Below are positions 37,263 through 47,429 of a stretch of DNA of 64,000 nucleotides, one piece after another. The DNA is from Leptolyngbya sp. FACHB-261 (lineage in GTDB: Bacteria > Cyanobacteriota > Cyanobacteriia > FACHB-261): assembly GCF_014696065.1 (NCBI RefSeq), contig NZ_JACJPL010000027.1:620001-684000 (forward strand), read 5' to 3'. The position numbers and the translations under genes are program-made. The notes beneath the pieces are model-generated. The model saw nothing but the letters and a program-made list of their open reading frames with translations. It had not been told where the DNA came from and made no database searches. Positions within the stretch are counted from its first letter, which is position 1; every line of letters begins with the position of its first letter.

Positions 37263-38219
37263 ATGAAAGCAATCCGGGTGCGAGAGTTTGGCGGACCAGA
37301 GGTTCTGCAATTAGAAGACGTTCCCGATCTGCAACCGGGTCCAGGTCAAGTTGTTGTGCGAGTTCATGCCATTGGGGTCAACCCGGTTGATACCTACATT
37401 CGTTCTGGTATTAACTACAGCACCAAGCTTCCTTACACGCCTGGTACAGATGCAGCAGGTGTGATCGAAGCGGTAGGTGCAGTGAGCCGCCTGAGTACGG
37501 GCGACCGAGTTTACACAGCCAAAACTCTCAGCGGCGCTTATGCAGAACTCACTCTCTGCGACCAAGCTCAGGTCCACCGATTACCCAGTCAGCTTTCCTT
37601 CGCCCAGGGGGCAGCCATCAATGTCCCTTACGCCACTGCTTATCGGGCTCTGTTTCAACGCGCCAAAGCTGTTCCAGGCGAGGTGGTGTTGGTGCATGGA
37701 GCTAGTGGTGGCGTTGGCATTGCAGCGGTACAGCTTGCCCGCGCTGCGGGTCTCACCGTTATTGGCACAGGTGGCAGTGAGCAGGGACGGCGATTAGTGA
37801 CCGAGCAGGGAGCCCAACAGGTCTTGGATCACCACGACCCAACCTACCTGGAGCAGGTGTTGGCCTTGACGGAGCAGCGGGGCGTAGATGTCATTCTGGA
37901 AATGCTGGCCAATGTCAACCTGGACAAGGACTTGGGATTGCTGGCTCCCGGCGGCAGGGTTGTGGTGATTGGCAACCGAGGTCGCATCGAAATCGACCCA
38001 AGAGCAGCCATGAGTCGCGATGCCAGCATCTTGGGCATGAGCTTGTTCAATGCATCTGAGCGGGAGTTTGCCAGTCTCTATGCCGCTCTAGCAGTTGGCT
38101 TAGAAAACGGTACGCTGCGCCCGATTGTTAGACAAGAAATTCCTTTGGCAGAAGCGCCTCGCGCCCATCAAGCGGTCCTAGAAGCTGGCGCATACGGCAA
38201 GATAGTTTTGATTCCCTAA
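37263..38219 (+). CDS. NADPH:quinone oxidoreductase, zinc-free MDR family
   Basis: 318 residues. MKAIRVREFGGPEVLQLEDV is the typical opening; nucleotide binding at VLVHGASGGVGIAAVQLARA followed by IGTGGSEQGRRLV. No zinc-ligand Cys/His set, so it is a quinone-oxidoreductase/enoyl-reductase type enzyme. It should reduce quinones or alkenals with NADPH in the cytoplasm. Single gene followed closely by an AlkA-like gene. Confidence 0.92.
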   Translation: MKAIRVREFGGPEVLQLEDVPDLQPGPGQVVVRVHAIGVNPVDTYIRSGINYSTKLPYTPGTDAAGVIEAVGAVSRLSTGDRVYTAKTLSGAYAELTLCDQAQVHRLPSQLSFAQGAAINVPYATAYRALFQRAKAVPGEVVLVHGASGGVGIAAVQLARAAGLTVIGTGGSEQGRRLVTEQGAQQVLDHHDPTYLEQVLALTEQRGVDVILEMLANVNLDKDLGLLAPGGRVVVIGNRGRIEIDPRAAMSRDASILGMSLFNASEREFASLYAALAVGLENGTLRPIVRQEIPLAEAPRAHQAVLEAGAYGKIVLIP

Positions 38220-38261
38220 ACTAGGCCAGTTACTAAGTAATGCGGTTGGACAAAACTTAAG

Positions 38262-38906
38262 TTGAGTGAATTTGTGCAGTACGCAGTTGCCGTTGATTTC
38301 CTCAAACAAGCTGACCCAATTTTGGGACAGGTGATTGAACAAGTTGGACCTTGCCAGTTGGTTCATGAATCTGATCAGGAGCATGATTTGCTAGCCTCAT
38401 TGGCCCGCTCGATTCTCTATCAGCAACTCTCTGGCAAAGCGGCAGCAGCGATCCATCGTCGCTTTTTGCTGCTGTATCCTAACCAGCCTTTTCCTTCGGC
38501 AACTGATCTGTTGAATACTCCAGACGAGGATCTACGCACTGCTGGCGTTTCTCGGCCTAAAATTCGCTATTTGAAAGATCTGGCCGAGAAGATTTTGGCA
38601 GGCCTGCCCACGCTCGCCGAATTAGAAACTTTGGATGACGAGGCAATCATTCAAACCCTGACGCAGGTTAAGGGAATTGGCCGTTGGACGGTACAAATGA
38701 TGTTGATCTTTCGGCTACACCGGCCTGATGTATTGCCGGTTGATGATCTTGGGGTGCGGTCTGGAATTCGCAAGCTATACGGCTTGCCAGAATTGCCAGA
38801 CCGCAAAACCGTAGAACGGCTTGGGCAGCGCTGGCAACCCTATCGCAGCATCGCTTCCTGGTATGTGTGGCGAAGCCTAGAGCTAACCCCTCAAAGCGCT
38901 TCTTGA
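38262..38906 (+). CDS. DNA-3-methyladenine glycosylase II-like (HhH-GPD) protein
   Basis: 214 residues from a TTG at 38262; a GTG at 38274 is an alternative. The helix-hairpin-helix reads TQVKGIGRWTVQMMLIF and the catalytic Asp is in LPVDDLGVRSGI. SLARSILYQQLSGKAAAAIH is the conserved entry helix. The enzyme removes alkylated purines from DNA as the first step of base excision repair. It lacks the N-terminal Ada/AlkA beta domain, as is usual for this short group. Converges with the next gene. Confidence 0.9.
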   Translation: MSEFVQYAVAVDFLKQADPILGQVIEQVGPCQLVHESDQEHDLLASLARSILYQQLSGKAAAAIHRRFLLLYPNQPFPSATDLLNTPDEDLRTAGVSRPKIRYLKDLAEKILAGLPTLAELETLDDEAIIQTLTQVKGIGRWTVQMMLIFRLHRPDVLPVDDLGVRSGIRKLYGLPELPDRKTVERLGQRWQPYRSIASWYVWRSLELTPQSAS

Positions 38907-39013
38907 AGGGCTAGCTCTGCTTCATGGTTAAGCCTTTGGTCGGAAGAGCTGGGGGATCGGTCCAGCCCCTACCGTTGGTTTGAGCCTAAGGCTTAGAGGG
39001 TTCTAGGAGGGCA

Positions 39014-39541
39014 CTAGAACTGTAGGCCAACACCGGTTTGCAGACTCGCTGCGGTACCACCACTCTCGTAGGCATTAAAGGCAACTACGCCATTGCCAAA
39101 CCAGACCAGGTTGCGGTTGAGGCTGACTTCCACACCGGGTTGGAGTGCGAAAGCGGTTTGGTTGCCTAGAGGCGAGGAGCGGTCAGAATCGCCCGTCACC
39201 ACAGAAGCACCTGCGCCCAGGTAGACGTTTGTGCGTTGTCCTAGCGCTAAGTCATAGGAAACGGTGGGCACGACTACCGGGCTGCCGTTGCTGAGGAGCA
39301 CGGAGGTACGTAGTGAGACAGGGGCTTGACTAAAGCGATAGCGGCCTGTGATGTTGCCACCGATGTTAGCGGCTTCGCCATTGCCACCACCACTGGTTAC
39401 ACCGCCTGTAAAGCCACCGCCAATGTAACTGCCAGGAGTGCTGGCGGTGGGTGCTGGCTGGGCAGAGGCAGCCTGAGTCGTTAGCGTGGTTAGACCCAAG
39501 GCGAGAACTGACAAGCAAGCAGCAAGTTTGAATGAGCGCAT
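39014..39541 (-). CDS. exported, probable outer-membrane beta-barrel protein
   Basis: Start chosen at the ATG at 39541 (MRSFKLAACLSVLALG), nine bases after GGAG; two other in-frame starts lie just upstream. A signal peptide ends near TQAASAQP. The mature ~145 residues alternate hydrophobic and polar residues, are Gly/Ser/Thr-rich, and end in aromatic Phe (QTGVGLQF), a hallmark of outer-membrane barrels. NIGGNITGRYRFSQAPVSL and NVYLGAGASVV look like strands. Exact family unknown; perhaps a six- to eight-strand barrel. Confidence 0.7.
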   Translation of the reverse strand: MRSFKLAACLSVLALGLTTLTTQAASAQPAPTASTPGSYIGGGFTGGVTSGGGNGEAANIGGNITGRYRFSQAPVSLRTSVLLSNGSPVVVPTVSYDLALGQRTNVYLGAGASVVTGDSDRSSPLGNQTAFALQPGVEVSLNRNLVWFGNGVVAFNAYESGGTAASLQTGVGLQF

Positions 39542-40032
39542 GATGTTCATCTCCACATTTAATTTCGTTTCTTACCCAAGAATTTGGCTCTTGCAAGTCT
39601 CGGGAATTTTCTATCTCTATATCTCTAAGTCGTTAGCTTCCCCCGTAAGTTCCCGTTATTGAATATTTTTTCAGAAATTCAGAGAACTTGTTTGACAGGC
39701 GAATCAGGTATACCTTTCTGTTACTTTCGGCAGAAAGAAAACCGTAGCCTTAGAACACAGAGCTAAGGCTTAGGGAGTAGAGATAGCGAGCAGAAATCTT
39801 TGATCTGCTACTTCTTGAATGTAGCGACTTAATTTCGGAGGTTAGCATCAAGTAAGGACAGTTCCAAGACTGACCATTGGCGCAGACAGCATCAAAAAGC
39901 GCGGCACACAATCACTCCTCTGAAACAGCCTTTAACAAAAAACGCCTTCCCTAAACCTCTATACGAAAGAGAGGAGAAAGGGAAGGCGAGTTGAGGGGCA
40001 GTTAACTCTAAGGAGGGGCCGAAGAGGGACAG
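39542..40032. other. intergenic region upstream of the barrel protein
   Basis: About 490 bp holding the barrel gene promoter (minus strand) and, at the right edge, the terminator of the rpaB-like gene. The middle is AT-rich with TTGACA at 39692-39697 on the plus strand but no matching -10 box at good spacing. No ORF worth calling. Confidence 0.4.
39937..39988 (-). terminator. Rho-independent terminator of the rpaB-like gene
   Basis: Arms CGCCTTCCCT (39943-39952) and AGGGAAGGCG (39979-39988) pair perfectly. On the minus strand the stem is followed directly by six T (the A run at 39937-39942). It is 45 bp after the stop of the regulator gene. Confidence 0.9.
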
Positions 40033-40770
40033 TTAAGCGCTGACTGCCTGATCGTAATCGGCTAAGCGCTGGGACAGGTAGCCCAGACCTCGGGCAGTGA
40101 TGATGAACTCTGGGTTCTTGGGATTCTCCTCGATCTTGGCGCGCAGGCGGGAGACATGCACATCGACAACCCTGGTATCTGCCTGACACCTGGGCGTGTA
40201 ACCCCAGACTTCGTGCAGGATGTCAGCGCGCGAAACAGGTTTGCCCGCACGACTGAGCAACAGCTCTAACAATCCGAACTCCATGTCCGTCAAGCGGATA
40301 CGCTCATCTCCTCTGTGAACCTGCCGCTTGTCGTTATCAATGCGCAGTTTGCCGACCTGAATTACGCCTGAACCCAGCAGACTGGTGGAATTGTCCCGTT
40401 TAACACGGCGCAGGATACAGCCGATGCGGGCCTCGAGCTCTTTAGGCGAAAAGGGCTTGGCAATATAGTCGTCAGCCCCCAACTCCAACCCCATAATGCG
40501 GTCGGCTATGCTGCCCAAAGCCGTGAGCATAATGATGGGAATGTCGGATTCCTTGCGCAATTCGCGACAAACGCCATAACCGTCCAGCCCAGGCATCATG
40601 ACATCGAGAACAACCAGATCAGGAGATTCACGACGGAAGCTGGTTAAAGCTTCTTGGCCATCAGCGGCAGTGGCGACAGTGTAACCTGCCATCGAAAGAC
40701 GTACTTTTAAGATGTGACGAATGTTGTCTTCGTCATCGACGACTAATATCTTTCTCTTGAGATTCTCCAA
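40033..40770 (-). CDS. rpaB: RpaB-type OmpR-family response regulator
   Basis: I choose the TTG at 40770, which gives MENLKRKILVVDDE, matching the usual RpaB N-terminus; a GTG at 40782 is also open. About 245 residues. Receiver: Asp pair in VVDDED, phospho-acceptor Asp56 in LVVLDVMMPGLDG, MLTALG and KPFSPKELEARI. C-terminal winged helix: IRLTDMEFGLLELLLSRAG, then DTRVVDVHVSRLRAKI. RpaB controls photosystem and high-light genes from the NblS kinase. The TPRCQADTR segment differs from the consensus as I remember it, so a paralogue is possible. A palindromic element lies ~105 bp upstream. Confidence 0.88.
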   Translation of the reverse strand: MENLKRKILVVDDEDNIRHILKVRLSMAGYTVATAADGQEALTSFRRESPDLVVLDVMMPGLDGYGVCRELRKESDIPIIMLTALGSIADRIMGLELGADDYIAKPFSPKELEARIGCILRRVKRDNSTSLLGSGVIQVGKLRIDNDKRQVHRGDERIRLTDMEFGLLELLLSRAGKPVSRADILHEVWGYTPRCQADTRVVDVHVSRLRAKIEENPKNPEFIITARGLGYLSQRLADYDQAVSA

Positions 40771-41232
40771 GTTTCCCCGCACTCCTTGCTGAATCTTAGA
40801 AAGTGCTCCAGGGTAAGCTCTTGATGAGCTTACCTACAGACTTAAAATTAGAGAAGTTGATCAACAATTAATAATTGTTATCAAAATGATAACATACGTT
40901 TTCAAAGAAACAAGTCAAAGCTGAAGAGACTTGAAAAACACCACCTACAACAACTCAGCATCCTTGTCAAGAATCACTCCTCAGGTCATTTTAGTCCCTG
41001 AAGTGACACGGAATTGAGAAGTTGAAGACGGGCCAAGGAGATAGCCTGGCAAGCTCCTGAGGCGGGCTGGTACTGCTCCACGAGCCTGGCTTTGTGCCAA
41101 CCTACAGCCCTCACCCTCCATCGAGCTGCTAACTCATCTCTCAAGTTCCATGAGCCATCACTTCGAGCTCTATTAATTTTGCTCTCGCATTTTATGGATC
41201 TTGCTCAATGAACGTTATTATCCTTACCGACT
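40771..41232. other. intergenic regulatory region between rpaB-like and CopG-like genes
   Basis: Long gap between two divergent regulator genes. It contains strong dyads at 40865-40894 and a degenerate copy just beyond at 41233-41251. I looked for HLR1 direct repeats (TTACA-type hexamers) used by RpaB and did not find a clear pair. No ORF. Confidence 0.5.
40865..40894. promoter_or_regulatory. overlapping palindromic operators upstream of rpaB-like gene
   Basis: Two perfect dyads sit back to back: CAATTA-A-TAATTG at 40865-40877 and TGTTATCA-AAA-TGATAACA at 40876-40894. A second, imperfect TGTTATCA-N3-TGATgACg lies immediately ahead of the CopG-like gene at 41233. Shared spacing and sequence suggest one dimeric repressor binding both. 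Confidence 0.55.
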
Positions 41233-41251
41233 TGTTATCAAGCTGATGACG
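41233..41251. promoter_or_regulatory. degenerate copy of the TGTTATCA operator
   Basis: TGTTATCA-AGC-TGATGACG, 14 of 16 arm positions identical to the perfect dyad at 40876-40894, same 3-bp spacer. It ends five bases before the ATG of the CopG-like gene, where binding would block translation start or the promoter, consistent with autorepression. Confidence 0.5.
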
Positions 41252-41256
41252 ATGGC

Positions 41257-41463
41257 ATGGCAAACCCGTTTATTGGAGTGCGAATTCCTCCAGAACTTCA
41301 TCAAGCTATTATTGAACGCATGCAAGCAACTGGGCAGTCACGCTCCGAAATTGTGATTGCTGCGTTGGAAAAGTATCTAGAAATTCATCCTTGTCCCGAC
41401 CGATTAACCTTGATCGAGAAGCGCCTCTCTGACTTAGAAGAAATCACAAAACAGGTGAAGTAA
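41257..41463 (+). CDS. CopG/ribbon-helix-helix-like DNA-binding protein
   Basis: 68 residues. FIGVRIPPELHQAIIERMQA and GQSRSEIVIAALEKYLEI match the RHH pattern (short strand, helix, SRSE turn, second helix). A heptad-like tail (LIEKRLSDLEEITKQVK) could be a coiled coil. No partner toxin gene is adjacent, so it is probably a stand-alone transcription factor rather than an antitoxin. The operator-like dyad lies directly upstream. Confidence 0.78.
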   Translation: MANPFIGVRIPPELHQAIIERMQATGQSRSEIVIAALEKYLEIHPCPDRLTLIEKRLSDLEEITKQVK

Positions 41464-41478
41464 AAACAACAAATGCAA

Positions 41479-42791
<1,313 letters not shown>

Positions 42792-42842
42792 AGCGATGGC
42801 TGGCAAGGGCTGTACACTCTGGAACTGGGTAGAGGAGAGGGC

Positions 42843-44513
42843 ATGGCACAGACACTAATTTCAGGGCGTTGGCAGAGGAGTGAACCAGTGCCATTGACGC
42901 GCAGTGGTTATTTCTGGGCAGCTTTGGCCTTGCAATTGGCCTTTGGGGTGCGCATGGTTTGGGTTTTGCTGAGCCAGCCCTACACGGCCATTGATGATGC
43001 GCGGGAGCATATTTTTTGGATGCGCCGCTTTCTGGAACCAGAGCGCTTTCCTCACGACCTGATTGCCGATTACTACGCCAGCCAAGCCACGCCTGGTTTT
43101 TTAGCTATCTACCGTTGGCTCAGCCCGCTCATCAATCCACTGACCTGGAACAAGATTCTGCCGACGCTGCTGGCCCTGGCAGCGGTAGTAGGGATGTTCA
43201 CGCTGGCAGAGCAACTCTTCAAAAGCCGTCCAGTGGCCTTTGCGGCCTCGGCCCTGTTCACACTGCAGATGAGCTATACCGACGATGTCTTTGCTGGGGT
43301 AGCCCGTTCGTTTTTCTATCCGCTGTTTTTGTGGTTTCTGTGGGCCTTGCTCAAAGCCAAAAGCCGACAAGTATTCCTAAGCGTGCTGCTGCAAGCCCTG
43401 TTCTATCCCACAGCGGCTCTGCTGTCTTTGGGCGTTTTGGGTCTGGAGAGGCTTCCCGGCCTCAGTCTCAGCATGTCTGGATCCAGCACCGCTAACAACA
43501 AGAGCTGGCGCGTTTTAGGCTTGTGCTTGGTAGCAGTTGGGGGCATCTTGTTGCCGGAGGTCTTGGGCAGCAGCCCCTTTGGTCCGGCGATTACCAAAGC
43601 CGCTGCTATGCAGAGTCCCGCCTTTGGGCCAGGGGGACGCAACGAGTTTTTCGTGGCGAACCCGATTTATCAATATCTGATTAGCAAGCGTAGTGGCTTT
43701 GGGCTGATGGCGCTCTATCCGCTGGTATTGGTATTGCCTGCCTGTCTATGGCTATTTAGGCAGCGCCCTCGGCTTAACGCAGTCGGTGTACGGCTGTTAA
43801 CCTGCGTTGCTCTGGCTTCGTTCGGCTGGTTTTTGCTAGCCTACGCGCTGCTCTTTAAGCTGTACCTGCCCAACCGATTTGTGCGGTTTTCGTTGCCGTT
43901 GCTGCTTTGTTTACTGGGAGGTGCTGCCCTGGTAGCTTTCTGTGATTGGCTGGGCGCAAGGCTCAAGCTAGTTCGCGGCGCGGTCGTGGTAGGACTGGTG
44001 GTGCCTCTACTTCTACTCCAGGTACCGCTCACCCCCGTGCAGTTAGAACGAGGGAACCATCCTGAGATCTATGGCTTTTTGCAGCGTCAGCCATCTGATA
44101 CGCTCCTAGCGGCTTTTCCGCGAGATGCAGACAGCCTGCCCATGTTTACGGGCTTAAGCGTATTGGCCTCCAGCATTCATGCCCTGGCTTGGCACCCGGC
44201 CTACGGCCAGAAAATGCAAATGCGCTTGAATGACACCCTTGATGCCTTCTATACGGACTCGCCGACCCTATTGCGCAATTTTATAGACAAGTACGGCATT
44301 GACTTTTTTGTTGTTTATCAGCACAGCTACCAGGCCAAGCGTCCCGGCATTCTTGCCGAGCCCTTCCGCAGCCAGGCTTATCGCCTACAAGCACAACATC
44401 CCCAGCCACTCTTGAAAAAGCTGGCTCAGCAGCAACCGACCTTGGCCGATGGGGACTTGGCCTTAGTTTCTGCAGCGACCATTCGTGGGGCTGCGCCCAA
44501 AACTAAATCTTAA
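42843..44513 (+). CDS. GT-C-like multi-membrane-pass protein
   Basis: 556 residues, about 11 spans. After the first span a loop reads TAIDDAREHIFWMRRFLEP, with a DD-like acidic pair where GT-C enzymes bind metal or lipid sugar. RSFFYPLFLWFLWALLKA and YLPNRFVRFSLPLLLCLLGG are spans. The C-terminal ~130 residues are soluble (DKYGIDFFVVYQHSYQAK). It may be a polyprenyl-phosphate-dependent glycosyltransferase, but no named family was recognised. It starts 51 bp after the tocopherol cyclase stop. Confidence 0.65.
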   Translation: MAQTLISGRWQRSEPVPLTRSGYFWAALALQLAFGVRMVWVLLSQPYTAIDDAREHIFWMRRFLEPERFPHDLIADYYASQATPGFLAIYRWLSPLINPLTWNKILPTLLALAAVVGMFTLAEQLFKSRPVAFAASALFTLQMSYTDDVFAGVARSFFYPLFLWFLWALLKAKSRQVFLSVLLQALFYPTAALLSLGVLGLERLPGLSLSMSGSSTANNKSWRVLGLCLVAVGGILLPEVLGSSPFGPAITKAAAMQSPAFGPGGRNEFFVANPIYQYLISKRSGFGLMALYPLVLVLPACLWLFRQRPRLNAVGVRLLTCVALASFGWFLLAYALLFKLYLPNRFVRFSLPLLLCLLGGAALVAFCDWLGARLKLVRGAVVVGLVVPLLLLQVPLTPVQLERGNHPEIYGFLQRQPSDTLLAAFPRDADSLPMFTGLSVLASSIHALAWHPAYGQKMQMRLNDTLDAFYTDSPTLLRNFIDKYGIDFFVVYQHSYQAKRPGILAEPFRSQAYRLQAQHPQPLLKKLAQQQPTLADGDLALVSAATIRGAAPKTKS

Positions 44514-44610
44514 AAATTAAAAATTAGCGTCTCTCAACCTTCAAAACTGGAATGAAATTGGAACCTACGCTCTAGGATAGAGGCGATTCTTTGGTAGTGC
44601 AGGAAAAACC

Positions 44611-45783
44611 GTGTTCAGTTCGACAGTGCTTGAGGTTGCAATTGGCCTGTTCTTTTTCTATTTAGTCGTTAGCCTGTTTACCTCACAAATTGCCGAGGGC
44701 ATCTCAAGCCTGTTCGATTATCGTGCTCAAGACTTACGGCGAGGCATTCAACAGCTTCTCGACCGCAATGCAGGCACGTCTAGACTCACGGCTCAACTCT
44801 ACCAACACCCCCTGATTCGAAGCCTGTTTACCCCTAAAGGCGTTTTGACCAGGGCATTGGCGCGGTTTAATGTGCTGCGTCAACCAGCTAGTACTGGCGA
44901 CCTACGCCCACCCTCTTATATTCCAGCCAAAGATTTCGCTGTTGCCCTGCTCGATCAGCTCAAACTGCTAAATCAACAGCGAGAAACGCTTTCAACCGAG
45001 GCCCAAAATATTGCTGTGGCCCTCAATGAGTTCGTCCGAATTAACAAATTAGATCCTAATAATCCGCTGAGAAGAGCGCTTGAAGATATGCTGAGCACGG
45101 TGGATCAAAAAAGTGCCGCCGCTGCCAGTCCTTCGGCCACAGTATTAGCCCAAACCCCCAGCACTAACCCTACCAATTCTGATGCAGAGCAAGTCAATCC
45201 TCTGCTCACCCTGCTCAAAGACAATCCCTATTTACAAGCTGAATTTGACAAGCTGATGGCAGGCCGAGGCACAAGTGCGCCGATAGTTTTGGCCAACTTC
45301 CAGGCTGAAATTGAACAGTGGTACGACGCCTTCATGCAGCGCTTGTCCGGCCGTTATAAACGCAATATGCGCTGGTTGACGTTTCTGATTGGCCTGGTTC
45401 TCAGTGTGCTGTTCAACCTTGATAGCTTAGCGATCACCTTCCAACTCTGGCGGCAACCCACTCTGCGAGCCGAAGTGATCGCCCGAGCCCAGCAAGAGGT
45501 TAATTTGCCTACCACTACGCCTGAAACCGCAGAAGCTCAGCTTCAAGAGTTGCAAGCCCTGGACCTGCCGCTAGGTTGGCCCAATGAAGGCTCTGTCAGC
45601 CCAGACCCACGGGTGCCCACAGCACCGCGGGGTTGGCTTTACAAATTTCTGGGTTGGCTGATTACTGGCTTCGCTGCCTCTCAGGGGGCGCCTTTCTGGT
45701 TTGAGTTACTGGGCCGCGTGGTCAATGTGCGCAATACCGGTCGCAAACCCGATAGCCCCTCTACCGATCGCGCCGACCGCTAA
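44611..45783 (+). CDS. hypothetical membrane protein
   Basis: 390 residues, GTG start. N-terminal span with LEVAIGLFFFYLVVSLFTSQIAEG, a long hydrophilic helical middle containing AQDLRRGIQQLLDRNAG and a Ser/Thr/Pro linker, a second span (WLTFLIGLVLSVLFNLD) and a last amphipathic span (WLITGFAASQGAPFWFELLG). No enzymatic motif. Similar proteins occur scattered in cyanobacteria and other bacteria without assigned function, to my knowledge. Not clearly in an operon with murE, which follows 113 bp later. Confidence 0.7.
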   Translation: MFSSTVLEVAIGLFFFYLVVSLFTSQIAEGISSLFDYRAQDLRRGIQQLLDRNAGTSRLTAQLYQHPLIRSLFTPKGVLTRALARFNVLRQPASTGDLRPPSYIPAKDFAVALLDQLKLLNQQRETLSTEAQNIAVALNEFVRINKLDPNNPLRRALEDMLSTVDQKSAAAASPSATVLAQTPSTNPTNSDAEQVNPLLTLLKDNPYLQAEFDKLMAGRGTSAPIVLANFQAEIEQWYDAFMQRLSGRYKRNMRWLTFLIGLVLSVLFNLDSLAITFQLWRQPTLRAEVIARAQQEVNLPTTTPETAEAQLQELQALDLPLGWPNEGSVSPDPRVPTAPRGWLYKFLGWLITGFAASQGAPFWFELLGRVVNVRNTGRKPDSPSTDRADR

Positions 45784-45896
45784 GCCCAACGCGAGGTCCT
45801 AAAATCCAGTCTGATTGGGACAACAGTCTGAGCAAGCATCCGGCACAATTGGGACAACTCAAAAGACAAGTCAACAAGGTGTGTGGAGCTGCCCAG

Positions 45897-47378
45897 ATGA
45901 ATCTACGCCAACTGCTGGACGCTGCTGGAGTGAAGGCTGCAGTGAATCTGCCCCTGACAGCTGACATTACCGGCCTCAGCAGCGATTCCCGCGCTTGTAA
46001 GCCTGGAGACCTGTTCATCGGTCTGCCTGGCACCCAAGTTGATGGTGGAAGCTTCTGGCCCAAAGCCTTGGCGAACGGTGCTGTTGCGGCATTGGTGTCG
46101 CCCCAGGTTAGCCCAGACGCCAAGGCTCCGGTCTTGCAGGTCGATGACTTGGTGAGCGTTTGCGCTCGTTTGGCAGCAGCTTTCTATGGCTATCCCGCCC
46201 AACAGCTCAAGCTGGCAGGGGTCACCGGCACCAACGGCAAGACTACGACCACCCATCTGATCGAGGCGCTGCTGCAAGCCACTGGCCAACCGACGGCTCT
46301 GCTAGGAACTCTGTATGCCCGTTGGCCCGGAGTTGAAGCGCATGCAGCCGCTCACACCACGCCCTTTGCCATTGAGCTACAGGCACAACTGGCAGAAGCC
46401 CTAGCTGCAGGTAGTCGCTATGCCGTTCTGGAAGTTAGTTCTCACGCCTTGGCTCAGGGGCGAGTGCGCGAGTGCCCTTTCGAGGTGGCTGTGTTCACCA
46501 ATCTCACGCAAGACCACCTGGACTACCACCGCGATCTGGAAGACTATTTCCAAGCCAAAGCATTGCTATTCGGGCCTGATTACCTCAAAGGTCGCGCCAT
46601 CGTAAACCTGGACGATCCCTATGGGGCTAAACTGCTAGCCCAAATTCCAGCCGAGCGCTGCTGGACTTACAGTACTCACAACCGCCAAGCTGACCTCTGG
46701 ACTGAGCAACTGACCTATAGCTCAGCTGGAGTCACCGGCACCCTACACACCCCAATGGGCTCTACTACCCTGCACTCCCCCTTGGTCGGTGAGTTCAATG
46801 TCGCCAATGTCTTGGCCGCAGTGGGAGCCGCTCTGCACTTGGGCGTTAGCTTAGAAACGATTGCCCAAACCCTGCCAAACTTCGGGGGTGTGCCAGGACG
46901 GGTAGAACGGGTACAGGTTGAGGGTCAGGACATCAGCGTGATTGTCGATTACGCCCACACGCCTGACAGCTTAGAGAATGTGCTGCGCTCGACTCGGCCG
47001 TTCATTGCTGGTGAGTTGATCTGTGTCTTTGGCTGTGGCGGTGACCGGGACCGAACCAAGCGCCCCCGCATGGGCGAGATTGCAGCTCGGCTGAGCGACC
47101 GCGTTTATGTCACATCTGACAATCCTCGCACCGAAGACCCTCAAGGCATTTTGCAAGACATCCTGGCAGGCATTCCAGCGTCTGTAGACCCCGTGGTGGA
47201 GGTCGATCGGCGTCAAGCGATTGCGCAGGCCATTCAATCGGCTCGGCCAGGAGATGGGGTGCTCATTGCTGGTAAAGGCCACGAGGACTATCAAATTTTG
47301 GGCACTACCAAAATTCATTTCGATGATCGCGAAGAAGCTCGTGCCGTGCTGCTGGAGCGGCAAGCAGCTCAGACATAG
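45897..47378 (+). CDS. murE: UDP-N-acetylmuramoyl-tripeptide synthetase
   Basis: Start at the ATG at 45897 (MNLRQLLDAAGVKAAV); the frame is open from 45849, but the family starts here. 493 residues. ATP site GVTGTNGKTTTTHLIEALL, second motif FTNLTQDHLDYHRD, and DNPRTEDPQGI, the meso-diaminopimelate specificity signature. Adds the third residue (meso-DAP) to the peptidoglycan precursor in the cytoplasm. lysC, the entry enzyme to DAP/lysine, lies 1.2 kb away. Confidence 0.96.
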   Translation: MNLRQLLDAAGVKAAVNLPLTADITGLSSDSRACKPGDLFIGLPGTQVDGGSFWPKALANGAVAALVSPQVSPDAKAPVLQVDDLVSVCARLAAAFYGYPAQQLKLAGVTGTNGKTTTTHLIEALLQATGQPTALLGTLYARWPGVEAHAAAHTTPFAIELQAQLAEALAAGSRYAVLEVSSHALAQGRVRECPFEVAVFTNLTQDHLDYHRDLEDYFQAKALLFGPDYLKGRAIVNLDDPYGAKLLAQIPAERCWTYSTHNRQADLWTEQLTYSSAGVTGTLHTPMGSTTLHSPLVGEFNVANVLAAVGAALHLGVSLETIAQTLPNFGGVPGRVERVQVEGQDISVIVDYAHTPDSLENVLRSTRPFIAGELICVFGCGGDRDRTKRPRMGEIAARLSDRVYVTSDNPRTEDPQGILQDILAGIPASVDPVVEVDRRQAIAQAIQSARPGDGVLIAGKGHEDYQILGTTKIHFDDREEARAVLLERQAAQT

Positions 47379-47429
47379 AGCACAAAGATCAAGCCTATAA
47401 GGCTCAGCTAAGTCTTAGCTAAATACCAG

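Noticed and set aside
40771-41232. HLR1 box for RpaB autoregulation
   Set aside because: No pair of TTACA-type direct repeats at the right spacing was found.
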